The notes beneath the pieces are model-generated. The model searched no databases and was not told the DNA's origin. It worked only from the letters and a program-made list of their open reading frames with translations. Source: Anastatus disparis (taxonomy: Eukaryota; Arthropoda; Insecta; Hymenoptera; Eupelmidae). Taken from it: a stretch of 64,000 nt of DNA. Shown piece after piece: positions 40,201 to 50,250 of the stretch (position 1 is its first letter; the number at the start of each line of letters is the position of its first letter). The position numbers and the translations under genes were made by a program. The stretch lies in the NCBI GenBank assembly GCA_017163975.1, contig JAFFSR010000220.1:13224001-13288000 (forward strand), read 5' to 3'.

Positions 40201-41076
40201 ATTATTCGATTCGTCAAGTTAAGAAATTCTTAAAATTTTCATAAAATAATAATACCAAATGATTAATGAAAACACAAGAATTTACTTAGAAATTATTATA
40301 AAATCAGTCATGTTACTCTGGCACTCTACAAATATTTGTTTTTAAATAGATGACAAAATATTTATTTCTTCATAAACATCAAATTTAATGTGAGCCGTTT
40401 AATTATCTGTTACAAGTAAATATTCCACGCTGTGAAAAATTTAATCGAATCAATCATACGTTTTATAATCTTCGTACGAATTAAATTACTAAATGAATTT
40501 TTTATTTTTAATAAATAAATAATTTTTTTTTTTCAAAATTTTTTTAAAAGGACCTTCGAAGAACATCTGTTCAACTAGCACGTGTGGTTTGAACTAAAAT
40601 TAGAAAGAAGAACATAACCCACATCTTTAGATAAATAGAGTTCTATTAAAACACGAGTGAATATCTTTTTCTCGCGCATAAGCAATTACGAAGATCCAAA
40701 ACACAAGCTCGTGAGAACTCGTCTTCTTTAATATTGAAAAAGTTAATTAATGAGATGCTTATCGCGTTTGTTTTATCATTTTTAAGATGTAATAATAGAT
40801 TTTTGAGAAAGTAGCACACGCTTATTATCTCTTTTTTTTTAATTAAAATTTATTCTATGATCAAAATTATAAATATCAAAACTTATAATATAATGTTAAT
40901 TTTCAAAGTTTACGATTTTATAAAACTATTCGACAATTTATTTAGCTAAATAACTTGTTTTGTAAATAAATCAGTAATTCTTTACAAAACGTATAATACA
41001 GTTAAACTTTGAAAATGCAATTTAAATGCCGAACGATCATTCATAATGGTATTTGAGTCGTATAACTTCGTAATAG
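37261..41076. other. AT-rich non-coding DNA
   Basis: No gene is seen. CAG repeats occur at about 38438-38448. Unique, somewhat GC-richer DNA lies at 39780-39930. The Lys-rich frame at 39551-39757 is a composition artefact. No mobile element was recognised before 41077. Confidence 0.65.
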
Positions 41077-41200
41077 TATATTACGCAACGAGTGCGTAAA
41101 ATATGTGATTATCGCACGAGTCGGTTTTGTCGCCCGAGCGCAGCGAGGGCGACAAATGAGACGAGTGCGATGATCACTTTACGCATTAGTTGCGTATATT
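41077..41200. repeat. Foldback (nested inverted repeat), about 124 bp
   Basis: TATATTACGCAAC at 41077-41089 is mirrored by GTTGCGTATATTA ending near 41201. Inside, GTGATTATCGCACGAGTC pairs with GACGAGTGCGATGATCAC, and GTCGCCC (41129-41135) pairs with GGGCGAC (41147-41153) around a GAGCGCAGCGA loop. The whole can fold into one long hairpin. It is far more CpG- and GC-rich than its surroundings and abuts the composite element that starts at 41202. Confidence 0.75.
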
Positions 41201-41261
41201 ATTTTTTCTAACAAGTGCGCAAAATTCTAAGAATGACAAACTTGCGTCTGTGATAGCATGT

Positions 41262-41291
41262 ACAATCTTGTTCGAAGGCTATCAAGATTGT
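41262..41291. repeat. 9 bp stem hairpin
   Basis: ACAATCTTG (41262-41270) and CAAGATTGT (41283-41291) are perfect reverse complements around a 12-base loop, directly before the GC-rich block. Confidence 0.8.
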
Positions 41292-41300
41292 AAGAGGTAG

Positions 41301-41402
41301 TCGAGGTCGGGGCGCAGGACGGGGTCCAGGGGCGGAGCCCCGGTGGGGTGCAGGGGCAAAGCCCCTGCCGGGGGGGTTCGGGGGCAGCGCCCCCCCGCCT
41401 CC
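41301..41402. repeat. GC-rich block with three adjacent hairpins
   Basis: About 100 bp of very GC-rich DNA in an otherwise AT-rich window. Three stem-loops with 3-base loops follow one another: GGGGC/GCCCC at 41329-41341, CAGGGGC/GCCCCTG at 41351-41367 and GGGGGC/GCCCCC at 41380-41394. A 70-codon minus-strand frame (41282-41494) has a Pro/Ala-rich C-terminal half that is only a translation of this block and is not a gene. GC-hairpin clusters of this look occur inside non-autonomous elements and organelle genomes; the flanking inverted ends favour a nuclear transposon. Confidence 0.85.
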
Positions 41403-41506
41403 AAAAAACTAAATAATATTACTAATATAAAAATAAAATTAATAAAACCATCAACGGCAAGCCGGAGTAGAACCTGATATCGACCGAGTAACAATTGAGT
41501 TGTTTG

Positions 41507-41778
41507 TTATTTACTCAAGTATTAATCGGTGTATCTTCAAATTAAAAGTTGAGCGCAATAGATATTATTATTATGAACATCTATGCACAAGAAAAAAAAA
41601 ATCTACCGCTTTGTTTTTGAGAAAAGTAAGTAACGCCAAAGTTTTTTCGCGTTACTTACTTTTCTTAAAAACAAAGCGATAGATTTTTTTCTTCTTGTGT
41701 ATAAATATTTGTAATAATAATATCTATTGCGCTCAACTTTTAATTTGCAGATTCACCGATTAATACTTGAGTAAATAA
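41507..41778. repeat. Large palindrome, 130 bp arms
   Basis: The arms at 41507-41636 and about 41649-41778 are near-perfect reverse complements with a 12-base loop (41637-41648). The outer ends TTATTTACTCAAGTATTA and TAATACTTGAGTAAATAA match exactly, as do the inner ends AAAAGTAAGTAACGC and GCGTTACTTACTTTT. The arms differ at only a few scattered sites and small indels. A transcript through this would form a long duplex; the DNA could extrude a cruciform. The 60-codon frame at 41500-41682 lies in the left arm and loop and is not a gene. Confidence 0.9.
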
Positions 41779-42070
41779 TAAAAATCTCAGTTAGACAAGG
41801 ATAGTTCTCAAATTAAAATTCCATGAAAATATATTATTAAAATAATAATTGAGAATTCCTCCCCCCTCTTTAAAACAATAAATAAGAAATTATTTAAATG
41901 ATTAATTCTAAGATTAATTAATAAGAGAGTCCACGTATCGCGAAAAAAATTGTACATAGCACTTTAAAAGAGCACCACAAGAGCTTTCAAATGAGATGTA
42001 TAAATGTCTGTTATGATGTATAGTTCCTGAAATATAATACTTTATAAATTAAAAAAAATTTTTTTAGATG

Positions 42071-42270
42071 AAATCATTTTACGCACGCTCAAATCATTTT
42101 ACGCACGCTCAAATCATTTTACGCACGCTGTATTCATTTTACGCACGCTGAAATCATTTTACGCACGCTGAAATCATTTTACGCACGCTCAAATCATTTT
42201 ACGCACGCTAAAATCATTTTACGCACGCTGAAATCATTTTACGCACGCTCGATTCATTTTACGCACGCTA
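42071..42270. repeat. Ten-unit tandem array of a 20 bp repeat
   Basis: Ten head-to-tail units, each exactly 20 bp, with consensus AAATCATTTTACGCACGCTC. Units are identical over TCATTTTACGCACGCT; variation is confined to the last base (C, G or A) and the first two bases (AA, TA or GA). There are no spacers, so it is a tandem array and not a CRISPR. The core ATTTTACGCAC is shared with the ends of the surrounding element and with 53443-53501. Confidence 0.97.
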
Positions 42271-42351
42271 AACAAATGCGTCTCATAATATGATATTTTA
42301 TGTACGCAAACGGGTACATGAAATCGAATTTTGCGCACGCCGTTAGAAAAA

Positions 42352-42899
42352 GATATTTATTTCAAAATCAAAACAAAGCATCGATCCCCATCACGAGGCG
42401 GTTGATAAAATTTGACAATACAATCGATGATAGTTCGTCGTTAAGATAAATAAAAGATTTTTGGAGAAATCGTAGTACATGAAAATAGACGAAAATTTTT
42501 AATGCATTTCTGTTTTTCTTTTCTTAGTCTAATGACGCAATACGTAGAAATGTTTTTGTTTAAATTTTTCAATGTTGCTTAGGTTTATTGCTATTGGTTT
42601 GTAAGGAAACGAGATATTTATGTTATTTGCTTGATGATTAGATCTGGAGGATAAATAATTTGTTAATTTTTGAATTCCTTAAGCTTTCTCTGCATAAAAT
42701 TATTGTCAAGTTGTCAATGATAAAGCGAAAGTTTGTAAAATCACCGAGGTATTATCATTGTTGTTAAACAATATAAGTAAAATTTAGAATTGTATTCAAA
42801 TTAAACAATTTTCCATAACTAATTATTGTGTATAATCTTTAAAAAATTTTAAACTCGACTTACAACTTTTACTCATATAACTCAAAATAAAAAAATATC
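42352..42899. other. AT-rich non-coding DNA
   Basis: Nothing gene-like is seen. Confidence 0.7.
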
Positions 42900-43449
42900 A
42901 AACTACGCAACTGTTTCTAATCATTACAACAAAACGATCTTCTTCCTTACACAAAACCAATCACAATAATCTTCCTCGCAAACTATCATTCTTCCATCTC
43001 TAATATTTTTCCTCGATTCGAAACAAAAAATAAAATCAAAAATAAGAAAAGAAAAAATAACTAATACAACATATAGAAAATCGATTCGTCGTAACTTACC
43101 CTCAGTCTCAGCAATTGCACTGCTCGTGCTTTCATTAAAAACAGAAAAATCTCTCGAACAATCTCTTTTCTTCGTTGTATCTTGTCTCTTTTTTTTTCTT
43201 TCGAATTTTTTTTTTCTTTTCTTTAAACACTCAATACGTACACCAGCACTGATACATATGTATATATATGTATATATATATATAAACTGTAATGAAAAAA
43301 AAAGAAAAAAATTATAGGAATAAGGCTTGCCTCTCACTTGCACCGAGCAAAACGTCAAACTCCTCTCGTTGAATATATGTATCCAGTTCTCTTACACTAT
43401 TATACTCTTATACACACATACACACTTGCTAAATATACACACAGCACTG

Positions 43450-43490
<41 letters not shown>

Positions 43491-44330
43491 CAATCTTGAG
43501 AGTTTAGATCGTCGACTGTACTACTGTTACATTAGATACGTATAGAAATAGCGAAAGATCAAGCGTTACATATATACGGATAAATATTTACAAGTACGAC
43601 TACTCTATGTAAAGTGTATACGAGAAGAATTGGCGGGAATTTTTAAAATGAAAAAAAAAAGGAATTTTTTTTTTCTTTTTAGCGCTCGACCTCAATGTCT
43701 CTTCTCACTTTTTTTTTTCTTTCTCGATATCCACTTTCTTTTTATCCTCTTTCTTTTTTTTTTTTGTAGACAATTTTTCCTTACACTTCGCAGAGTAAAT
43801 TTCTTGCTTTTGAGAAAAGAAGAAGAGAAAAAAAAAAATTCGCTATCTATCGGGCCACTTTCACCTTCGGCACTGAACTCCACTCGCGTACATATATACA
43901 CAGATGTAGATATATATATGTGTGTACGTATTTCGGAATATCGTTTTTAGTGGCTCGTCTCAGGAGGATACTTTTTTTTTTTAAAAGCGCGCACGTGCAC
44001 TATGCTTTTTTTCTTATCTCACGGCGGGCATCTACTTCATAATATAGTCCCTTTGCTTTATGCTCCTTTTTTACTTTTTTTTTTTTTCTCTTTTTTAGTA
44101 TATCAGGGTGTCTCTAATCCGCTTCGAACGATTTGCTTCGTTTAAGGATAAGCTTTTATTTTTTGCTGGCCCTTGATGCTGATAACCGATTTTTTTAAAT
44201 GAAAAAAAAAAGCGCACAGTGTAGATTATACGTTGAAATTATGCGTATCTCTTGCTATTTGGTTTTACTCTCGTTTTTTTTTTTAATGACAAATCGTTCT
44301 AATTTTAATGTGTATATTATGCTTGTTTTT
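42900..44330. other. Broad strand-composition switch patch at 43.5 kb
   Basis: Rows 42901-42960 and 42961-43020 have C17:G3 and C18:G3. The right side is weaker: 44101-44160 C11:G12 and 44281-44340 C5:G8, with strong T excess. A-rich purine blocks fill 43020-43080 and long T/pyrimidine blocks 43180-43225 and 43650-43760. The centre has (TA)n words, CA repeats and an (ATT)n run. The frames here (42924-43358 minus, 144 codons; 43630-43950 plus, 106 codons; others) are Lys/Arg- or Phe-rich artefacts of these tracts. Confidence 0.45.
43451..43490. repeat. (ATT)n microsatellite, 40 bp
   Basis: An uninterrupted TTA/ATT trinucleotide run of 13 units; it gives a poly-Ile translation in one frame. 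Confidence 0.95.
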
Positions 44331-44779
44331 AGGATACTTTTTTATCACTGAATATTGTTGTATTGATAAATTTGTCACTTGATTTAATTACTTTACCCCC
44401 CTCGCTCTCTCAACAAAGTTCGTGGTATTGAATTATCGAGAAAAAAAAAGAGAGCGAGCTAAGAAAAAGATCGCCGATCGAGTTTTATACCAAATAGTAT
44501 TTAGTAATTCTCGATCGACGAAACGATCTCAAATACATCCATTTTGGAGCGCGACACTTAAATTTTTTTTTCTGGTTTTGGTTGTTTATTTATTTTTGAT
44601 TTTTTGGAGTAACTCGTTTATACACTTGATGAAAAAAAAAATTTCTTTTTGGACTGTTCAAAAAATTTTTCAAAAACTCGGCATGAGAGATGTAAAAATA
44701 AGAGAAATAAATTTAACGATAGTTTTATTATTAAACTTGTGTCTTTTTAAAAAATGTTTTGCCGTACGTATCTCTCTCG
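44331..44779. other. Non-coding DNA between two switch patches
   Basis: No convincing gene is seen. A 123-codon plus-strand frame (44422-44793) is partly Lys/Phe homopolymer translation and shows no domain. Confidence 0.5.
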
Positions 44780-45300
44780 TAAATGGCAAATAAAATGACT
44801 TGCCGTATAACGTTGCGGGCGGTTGAGCGGCGACTGCCGTTCTCCGGTTCATATAACGAAGCTGCTGCTGCTGCTGCTGCTCGCTGCTTGCTTTACTTGC
44901 CTTGCCTTGCTTTGCTGCTGGCTGCTGCTGCTTTCAAGCCAGCGCCGCCGCCGCTCTGTAGCCTCCCTTCCCTTTCCTTTTTTTTACCCACTCTCTTTCT
45001 CTCTCTCGCTCTTTCTCTCCTTTTAACTTTTCTCTTTCTCTCTTTAAATATATATGTATACATGTATTTGTATACCTCTCTCTCTTCATTTTAAGCTTCT
45101 CGTAGTGTACATTATTGCCCGGTAGTTGTTAATCGTTTTTCTCTCTCTCTCACTTTTTCGTCGTGTATATATACATTAAGAAATGATATCAAGAAAAGCT
45201 AGAGAAAGAGAGAGAGGTAAATAAGGAATAGGAGCGAAGAGAGAACAAATCGACATGGAGAGAAAACTTGTATAATACATAATGAGGGAGAGATGATGTA
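44780..45300. other. GC/CpG-rich switch patch at 45.1 kb, possible promoter or exon
   Basis: The part at 44805-44960 is the most GC-rich stretch of the window after the 41.3 kb hairpins. It has GCGGGCGGTTGAGCGGCGACTG-like sequence, (GCT)7 at 44861-44881 and GCCGCCGCCGC near 44943-44953. CT tracts follow (44990-45050, 45140-45150), then TATATATACA at about 45165-45174, then GA tracts (45203-45215). Row 44941-45000 has C26:G7 and row 45241-45300 C5:G16. The 103-codon plus-strand frame at 44783-45094 translates these repeats (Ala and Leu runs). A promoter or 5' exon on either strand is possible, but I cannot show one. Confidence 0.45.
44861..44881. repeat. (GCT)7 trinucleotide repeat
   Basis: Seven perfect GCT units, followed by interrupted GCTGCTGG-like sequence to about 44931. 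It reads as poly-Ala, poly-Leu or poly-Cys on the plus strand and poly-Ser, poly-Gln or poly-Ala on the minus strand. Confidence 0.95.
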
Positions 45301-47579
45301 TATTGCGGCGAGAAATTTAAAAGGAGGCTAGCTTAAAAAATTTTAAATAATACGCACTAAAAGAAATCAGAATTTTTTTTTTTAATTTATCGAAAACAAC
45401 GTTAATTTTGATTTTATTTGGTAAGTTTCAATACCAAAATTGTACTATAATTTCATATATTTTTGAAAATAAAAATTTAAAATAAATACAATAGCACTGC
45501 TAAATAATGTACCTACCATCTGTCAAAACTCCATAATTAATGTTTTGCTAAACTATTGCTTTACATTAATCTGCATAAAAGCTCAGAATCTATTAGTAGA
45601 TATTGTTAAATCGGGACTTCTTTTTATTACCTTTTTTTTATTTTCACGAACGACCTATGGGTAAAAACGACCTTCTTCAATGATAGATGATCTTGTATAA
45701 TGTCCATGCGCATTATAATTAACGATTTAACAATATACAACTCAACCCGTGCGAGTAATTCGTAAAATTAAAGGAAAAAAAAGAATAAATAATCGAGTAA
45801 AGAATAGCTGATTTAAATTGCATATACGGCAACTTTTGATTAATACCACGATATATGAAATCAAATAATGAACTCGAAAAAAGAAAAGAAAAATATTTTA
45901 CGGTGTGTGATTCTCTCCTTTGATTATTCCTTTTTTTTTTAATATTCTCTTGTTCATTATGCTCGGTCCGACACAACTTTTGTACTTCGCCATCTATCTT
46001 TTCGCATTACATTCGTTCACTTCGCGAAGTTGAATATAATAAAGACGACGCGAGAAAGGAGAGACTAAAGGAAACACAAAAGGAGTTGTAAAAGCAACAG
46101 AATAGCAAATTGTGGAAAGTTGGCTTCAAGTTAAGAGGAATAACGTAATATTTTGCAGCGAAGATATAAAGAAAGTCGAGATTGAAGGAATTTTAATCGA
46201 ATTAATTGAGCCAGAGAAAAAAATAAGACACCGATGACGTTTTATTTCGCTTTTACGTATAGATATATACCCTTTTGTAAGCGAGCGAGATAAATAAATA
46301 AGAAAATATTAAATTATCACAAGTATAAAAATACAAAGGAATTTCAACGCAAAAAATCAAGTTTAAAAAATTAAAAATAATTTTTTAAAAATGAAATTGG
46401 AAAAATTAAAAATAATAACTTTTGTTTTATTATAAATTGCATGATTCATGTAGTAAAAGCGATTTCGATAACTGAAATGTATTTCTAAAAGTAAATTTCT
46501 GGAAAAGCAAACAAAATGAGCTTAGGAAAAGCGAAAATAAATACTAATAATAGAAGCTTAAAAATGCAACCAACAAATATAATAAAAGTATACATAAAAA
46601 TAAATTTTACCGCAAAAGTATAAAAAAACCGTAAATACAACTGGTGCGAGAAATCGAGTGCAAACTCAAAAAATTGCCGAAAAGAACATCGGTAAGCATC
46701 TGGAAAGAAAAATGAAAGCAGGTAAATTTTGTAAAGACCGAAAAGAAAAGATAACGATAAGATAGTAAAGTTGTAAGTAAAGATGATAATACCACAGAAC
46801 GTTCAAAAGAATAGATTAGACAGATATGTAATAAATACAAAAGCTTATGCAAATGAGAAAGAGAATAAAAAAGAAGCCCAATCGAGTAAAAATAAATATT
46901 TTTAGTTTTAAACTAAAATTCAAGAATTTTCACGAATTTTCACATAATTAGTATAAAGATTAGATAAAAATTTTTAAAAAATTCAAAACTTTTTTCAATC
47001 CACAAAATAAACAATATCGATCGACATAAAAAATTTGTAGCATCGTATATTACGTATAGGATATCAATTTAAAATACATTTTGAACGAATCAAATGAAAC
47101 GTGACCTGAATTTAAACGGCAATCGAATTAATTAAGCGTTTGTTAAAGTACTTTTGAGAAATTCATTACATCTTTATAAACGCGATACCAAAGCCGATAA
47201 TGTTATTATAATACGGTGACAATGAATTTATTATCATTTGGTTTTTTAAATTGAGTAATTAATCGCGCGAATTATGATGACACTGAAATAAGCATGTCTA
47301 TAATATTCAATGTTATAAAGAGTAAAAATATATCATTTAATTTTAGTATTTTAAATAGTGATTTATTTTACAATATTAAGAATAAATTATTATTTATTTG
47401 ATAAATAAAATAGAGTAAAAAAATTTTTTTATATATTTTGAAAGTATAATTACAATTGAACCGAAATCAAGTAACAAATATCTTTATAACTCATAATCAA
47501 CAATTCATAATCGAGGAATTGATAAAATATAAGACATAGTAAACATAAAAATCATTTTCACTCCGGACTAGACGAGCGC
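45301..47579. other. AT-rich non-coding DNA
   Basis: No gene is seen. The minus-strand frames at 45719-45976 and 46607-46852 have no recognisable domain. The part at 46080-46300 is purine-rich and the part at 47090-47290 has mixed composition. Confidence 0.65.
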
Positions 47580-48000
47580 ATAGTAAAAATCCATCGCAAC
47601 AAGTTTCACTTGCTCACCCGCATACATACAAGGGTTACTAATCCAAAAAAAAAGTGTAAAAAAAACCAGACCCCCTCTTCGCTACATTTTCTTCCATAAT
47701 GTTTAATGGCATTAGCACACTGAAGCTTGACTCCCTTTGCTCGCTGCAAAGTGCAATTGGTTAAACCCCTCTTTTGCCTTGCTTTCGACCGCTTTCTATA
47801 CGTTATATGGTAAAGGGATACTATACGTTATAGTATATACCTTCATTTTTTGAGAGAGAGATATATTTCATCAGTATGTTTGCTCTTATTTTGTTTTATT
47901 TTTGTTTATGAAAAATGATATATTTTTTTTACACGTGTATCTGCAATCGATGTTAGGATAGTTTTTTTAAGTTGACGCGTTATGGAAAAAGCTGTTTTAT
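47580..48000. other. Strand-composition switch patch at 47.8 kb
   Basis: Row 47581-47640 has C16 and G8; row 47941-48000 has G14 and C6. A-runs lie at 47646-47664 and T-runs after 47880, with a GA run at 47852-47861. A short direct repeat of CTATACGTTATA occurs near 47796 and 47820. No gene is seen. Confidence 0.45.
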
Positions 48001-48200
48001 TATAATGTGTTTATTAATAAGCTTATTAATATTGGTTATTTTTTTATTTAACTTAATTACTTTTTTAGTGTATTGAATAATTAGAATATTTCAACGAAAA
48101 ATAAATAAAAAGAAAATAATTTGAAAGCTAATGAGTATGAATGTACTGATTTAATTAATAAAGTACTAATGATAATGAAATTCATTAAACAGATCACATA

Positions 48201-48430
48201 CCGTAAAGGACGTAGTTCCTGATCAGGGCATAATTTCTGATCATTATTTATTATAAATCATAATCTATAAGATTTTAGTAGGAAAAACTTTTTTTTTATT
48301 TATGAGAAAAAATAGATTGAGCGTAAGAAATGCTTCGTTTGAGTGAAAAAGAAATATACTTTTACTTTTTTACATGTAAATATGTGATCAGGAATACCTC
48401 CTAAGTGATCAGAAATTACGTCCTTCACGG
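48201..48430. mobile_element. Short inverted-repeat element (MITE-like), 230 bp
   Basis: The left end CCGTAAAGGACGTAGTTCCTGATCA starts at 48201. It is matched by the reverse complement of the right end, which stops at 48430 (CCGTGAAGGACGTAATTTCTGATCA). TA lies directly outside both ends (48199-48200 and 48431-48432), as expected for a TA target duplication of Tc1/mariner-type elements. Each arm carries two CTGATCA words (TGATCA at 48220-48225, 48238-48243, 48385-48390, 48406-48411), which look like paired transposase-binding sites. The interior is A/T-rich with no coding capacity. The superfamily assignment is inference. Confidence 0.8.
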
Positions 48431-48599
48431 TATAACTACATTTAGAAAATCCAAACCAATTTATAATTAAACTTACAATAATTATATTTTTATTCTATAA
48501 ATAGGATGAACGCTTTTTTAATTATAGAATCAGCGGTTATAAAAATTTATTTTAACTATAAGTGAAAAACAATTAAATTGTCAGTTTGTTAAATATTAT

Positions 48600-49140
48600 T
48601 GGATAAACATATCTCTAAACTGTAAAATCAACATCTTAATTTTCTCCAATAAGAGCTCCAAACAAATAGAAAAATAACGTTATGTTTAAATACAATCCCA
48701 TTCAGATTTTAATACCAGCACGTATTTTTTTTTCAAACTTTACCGAATTCCTTTGCGTTATTATCACTCCTCTCGTGAAGCTATACCCATTTCTTCAACA
48801 TAACTGCCTCATCTCCCTTCCTTTTTTTGTTTTAACGATAATACCTTCCGGCACGTTCTGTTTACCCTCGTAGAGCTTGATTTATTCTATACACATAGGG
48901 GAAGTAGAGAGATTCTCTTTTAACCACCCTGACCCTCTCCAAAAAAAAGTTTCTCTACCTATATACTTTTCTTTTCTGTAATAGCGTAGCATATTTATAA
49001 TGGTATGCATACAGAAGTGCGTCAGGTGTACGAACAATTTCACAAAGTGTTGCTCTCTCTTTGCTATAAATATAAGGTTTCTTCTATTTTTTACAATCGT
49101 TATATGGAGAGAAGGGAAAAGAAGGTGTAAGTTTGGTGTT
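48600..49140. other. Strand-composition switch patch at 48.9 kb
   Basis: Row 48601-48660 has C13 and G5; row 49081-49140 has G16 and C4. Frames on opposite strands flank the switch (plus 48682-48873, minus 48882-49154). Each lies on the strand where the skew removes stop codons, so both are probably artefacts. Confidence 0.5.
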
Positions 49141-49499
49141 TGAATTTCAATCAAATTAAAATTTATATTTGTCCTCTTTAAATAATTTAGTATGAATGCG
49201 AAGATGAAAAAACCGATACAGTTTTATAAAATTGAGTTATAATGAATAATTTTCTATCTACTAAAATGATCGCAGAATTTATTCATGAGATTTAAGATTA
49301 TTTTGAACTAGAAAAAAAATGCTTTTAAAATACGAGTTTGATGTCGACAAATCTTTGAAGCGCACTCTAATTATCTTCGGAGATTAAAATCCACAACTTA
49401 CGTATTGACATAATTCTTAAGTGCTACGACGATTGTTTAAGATGTAAGTCACGATATTGATCAACTTCATCGTGAAAATTCAATAGCTTTAAGTACAAT

Positions 49500-49920
49500 A
49501 TTAAACCTAATTGCGCTAACAATATAATACCAATTATTAAACACAACTAATCTCACCACTCAGTAAGTTCTTAAACACTCGACTGTCTTATCTGCCATGT
49601 TCACTGTACAGTCAATTAGTGATAAAAAACAAGATTACGCTCGAAAAACACGATAACGAGAAAGTGAAACCAAGCCAAAAACAAAGAAACAAACCCAAAG
49701 AGCTTGTATACGCAACCCGAAAAAAGAAAAGAAGGAACAAAAAAAACTGTCACTTTAGCAACCACAAGGGAAAAGACCAAAAAGCAAAACCTTATCGCTT
49801 TCAACCCTCCGTATACGTATAGCAACATAGAATTTCTCCTGTTGCCCTAAAATGGGATTTGGTGTATAAAATACTCGAGGGACAGTGTAGTTAAAGGTTT
49901 ATGGCAGGATGACCAAAATG
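49500..49920. other. Strand-composition switch patch at 49.8 kb
   Basis: Row 49501-49560 has C15 and G2; row 49861-49920 has G18 and C6. The part at 49620-49800 is strongly A/C-rich and is open on both strands at once (plus 49619-49822, minus 49616-49828) because of its composition. Neither product has a recognisable domain. Confidence 0.55.
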
Positions 49921-50250
49921 ATGAATTAAATCCTTGGATGTATATATGTGCTATAATAGAAGTAAATTTTACTAATGACAATTCTGAGAATCGTCTGATA
50001 CTTCTCTGATACATTTGTCGTATTGTATATACGATGTATTCTTTACTCCTATAAGGTTAATTGAGTCGCGCATCTGGACTATGAAACTATTATATTTCGG
50101 TTGTTACGTGCAGATGTTTGAGCGGCTTGGTTTATGTAATGTTGCAGAGGATGCTTTTGTGACGATTGTAATCAATGGGAAATTTATCATTGTTTATGAA
50201 TTGATGAATATTCGAAACTACTGATATAAAGTTTTGATTAATATTGAGTA

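Larger units (their letters stand above)
41202..42351. mobile_element. Composite non-autonomous element with terminal inverted repeats
   Basis: The left end TTTTTCTAAC followed by GTGCGCAAAATTC (41203-41226) is matched in reverse complement by GAATTTTGCGCAC and GTTAGAAAAA (42326-42351). These are inverted ends of about 25 bp with a small internal difference. The 1.15 kb between them encodes no protein of note. In order it holds a short hairpin (41262-41291), three GC-rich hairpins (41329-41394), a 272 bp palindrome (41507-41778), AT-rich DNA and a 10-unit 20 bp tandem array (42071-42270). Non-autonomous DNA transposons often carry such structures, but I cannot assign a superfamily and see no certain target-site duplication. 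An alternative is several separate repeats lying next to each other. Confidence 0.55.

Noticed and set aside
41282..41494. 70-codon frame with a Pro-rich C-terminal half
   Set aside because: The Pro/Ala-rich half reads the GC hairpin block, and the start is in AT-rich DNA without context.
42071..42270. Regular 20 bp repeats suggesting a CRISPR array
   Set aside because: Units are directly head-to-tail with no unique spacers, and the surroundings are eukaryotic.
42924..43358. 144-codon minus-strand frame, the longest in the window
   Set aside because: Large parts are Lys/Arg and Phe runs from the A-rich and T-rich blocks on either side of the 43 kb switch; no motif is recognisable.
44783..45094. 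103-codon frame with Ala/Leu runs resembling a membrane or signal protein
   Set aside because: It is a translation of (GCT)n, CT and T tracts with no unique region.
49616..49828. Frames open on both strands over the same 200 bp
   Set aside because: Explained by A/C-rich composition, which removes stops in both directions; neither product has a domain.
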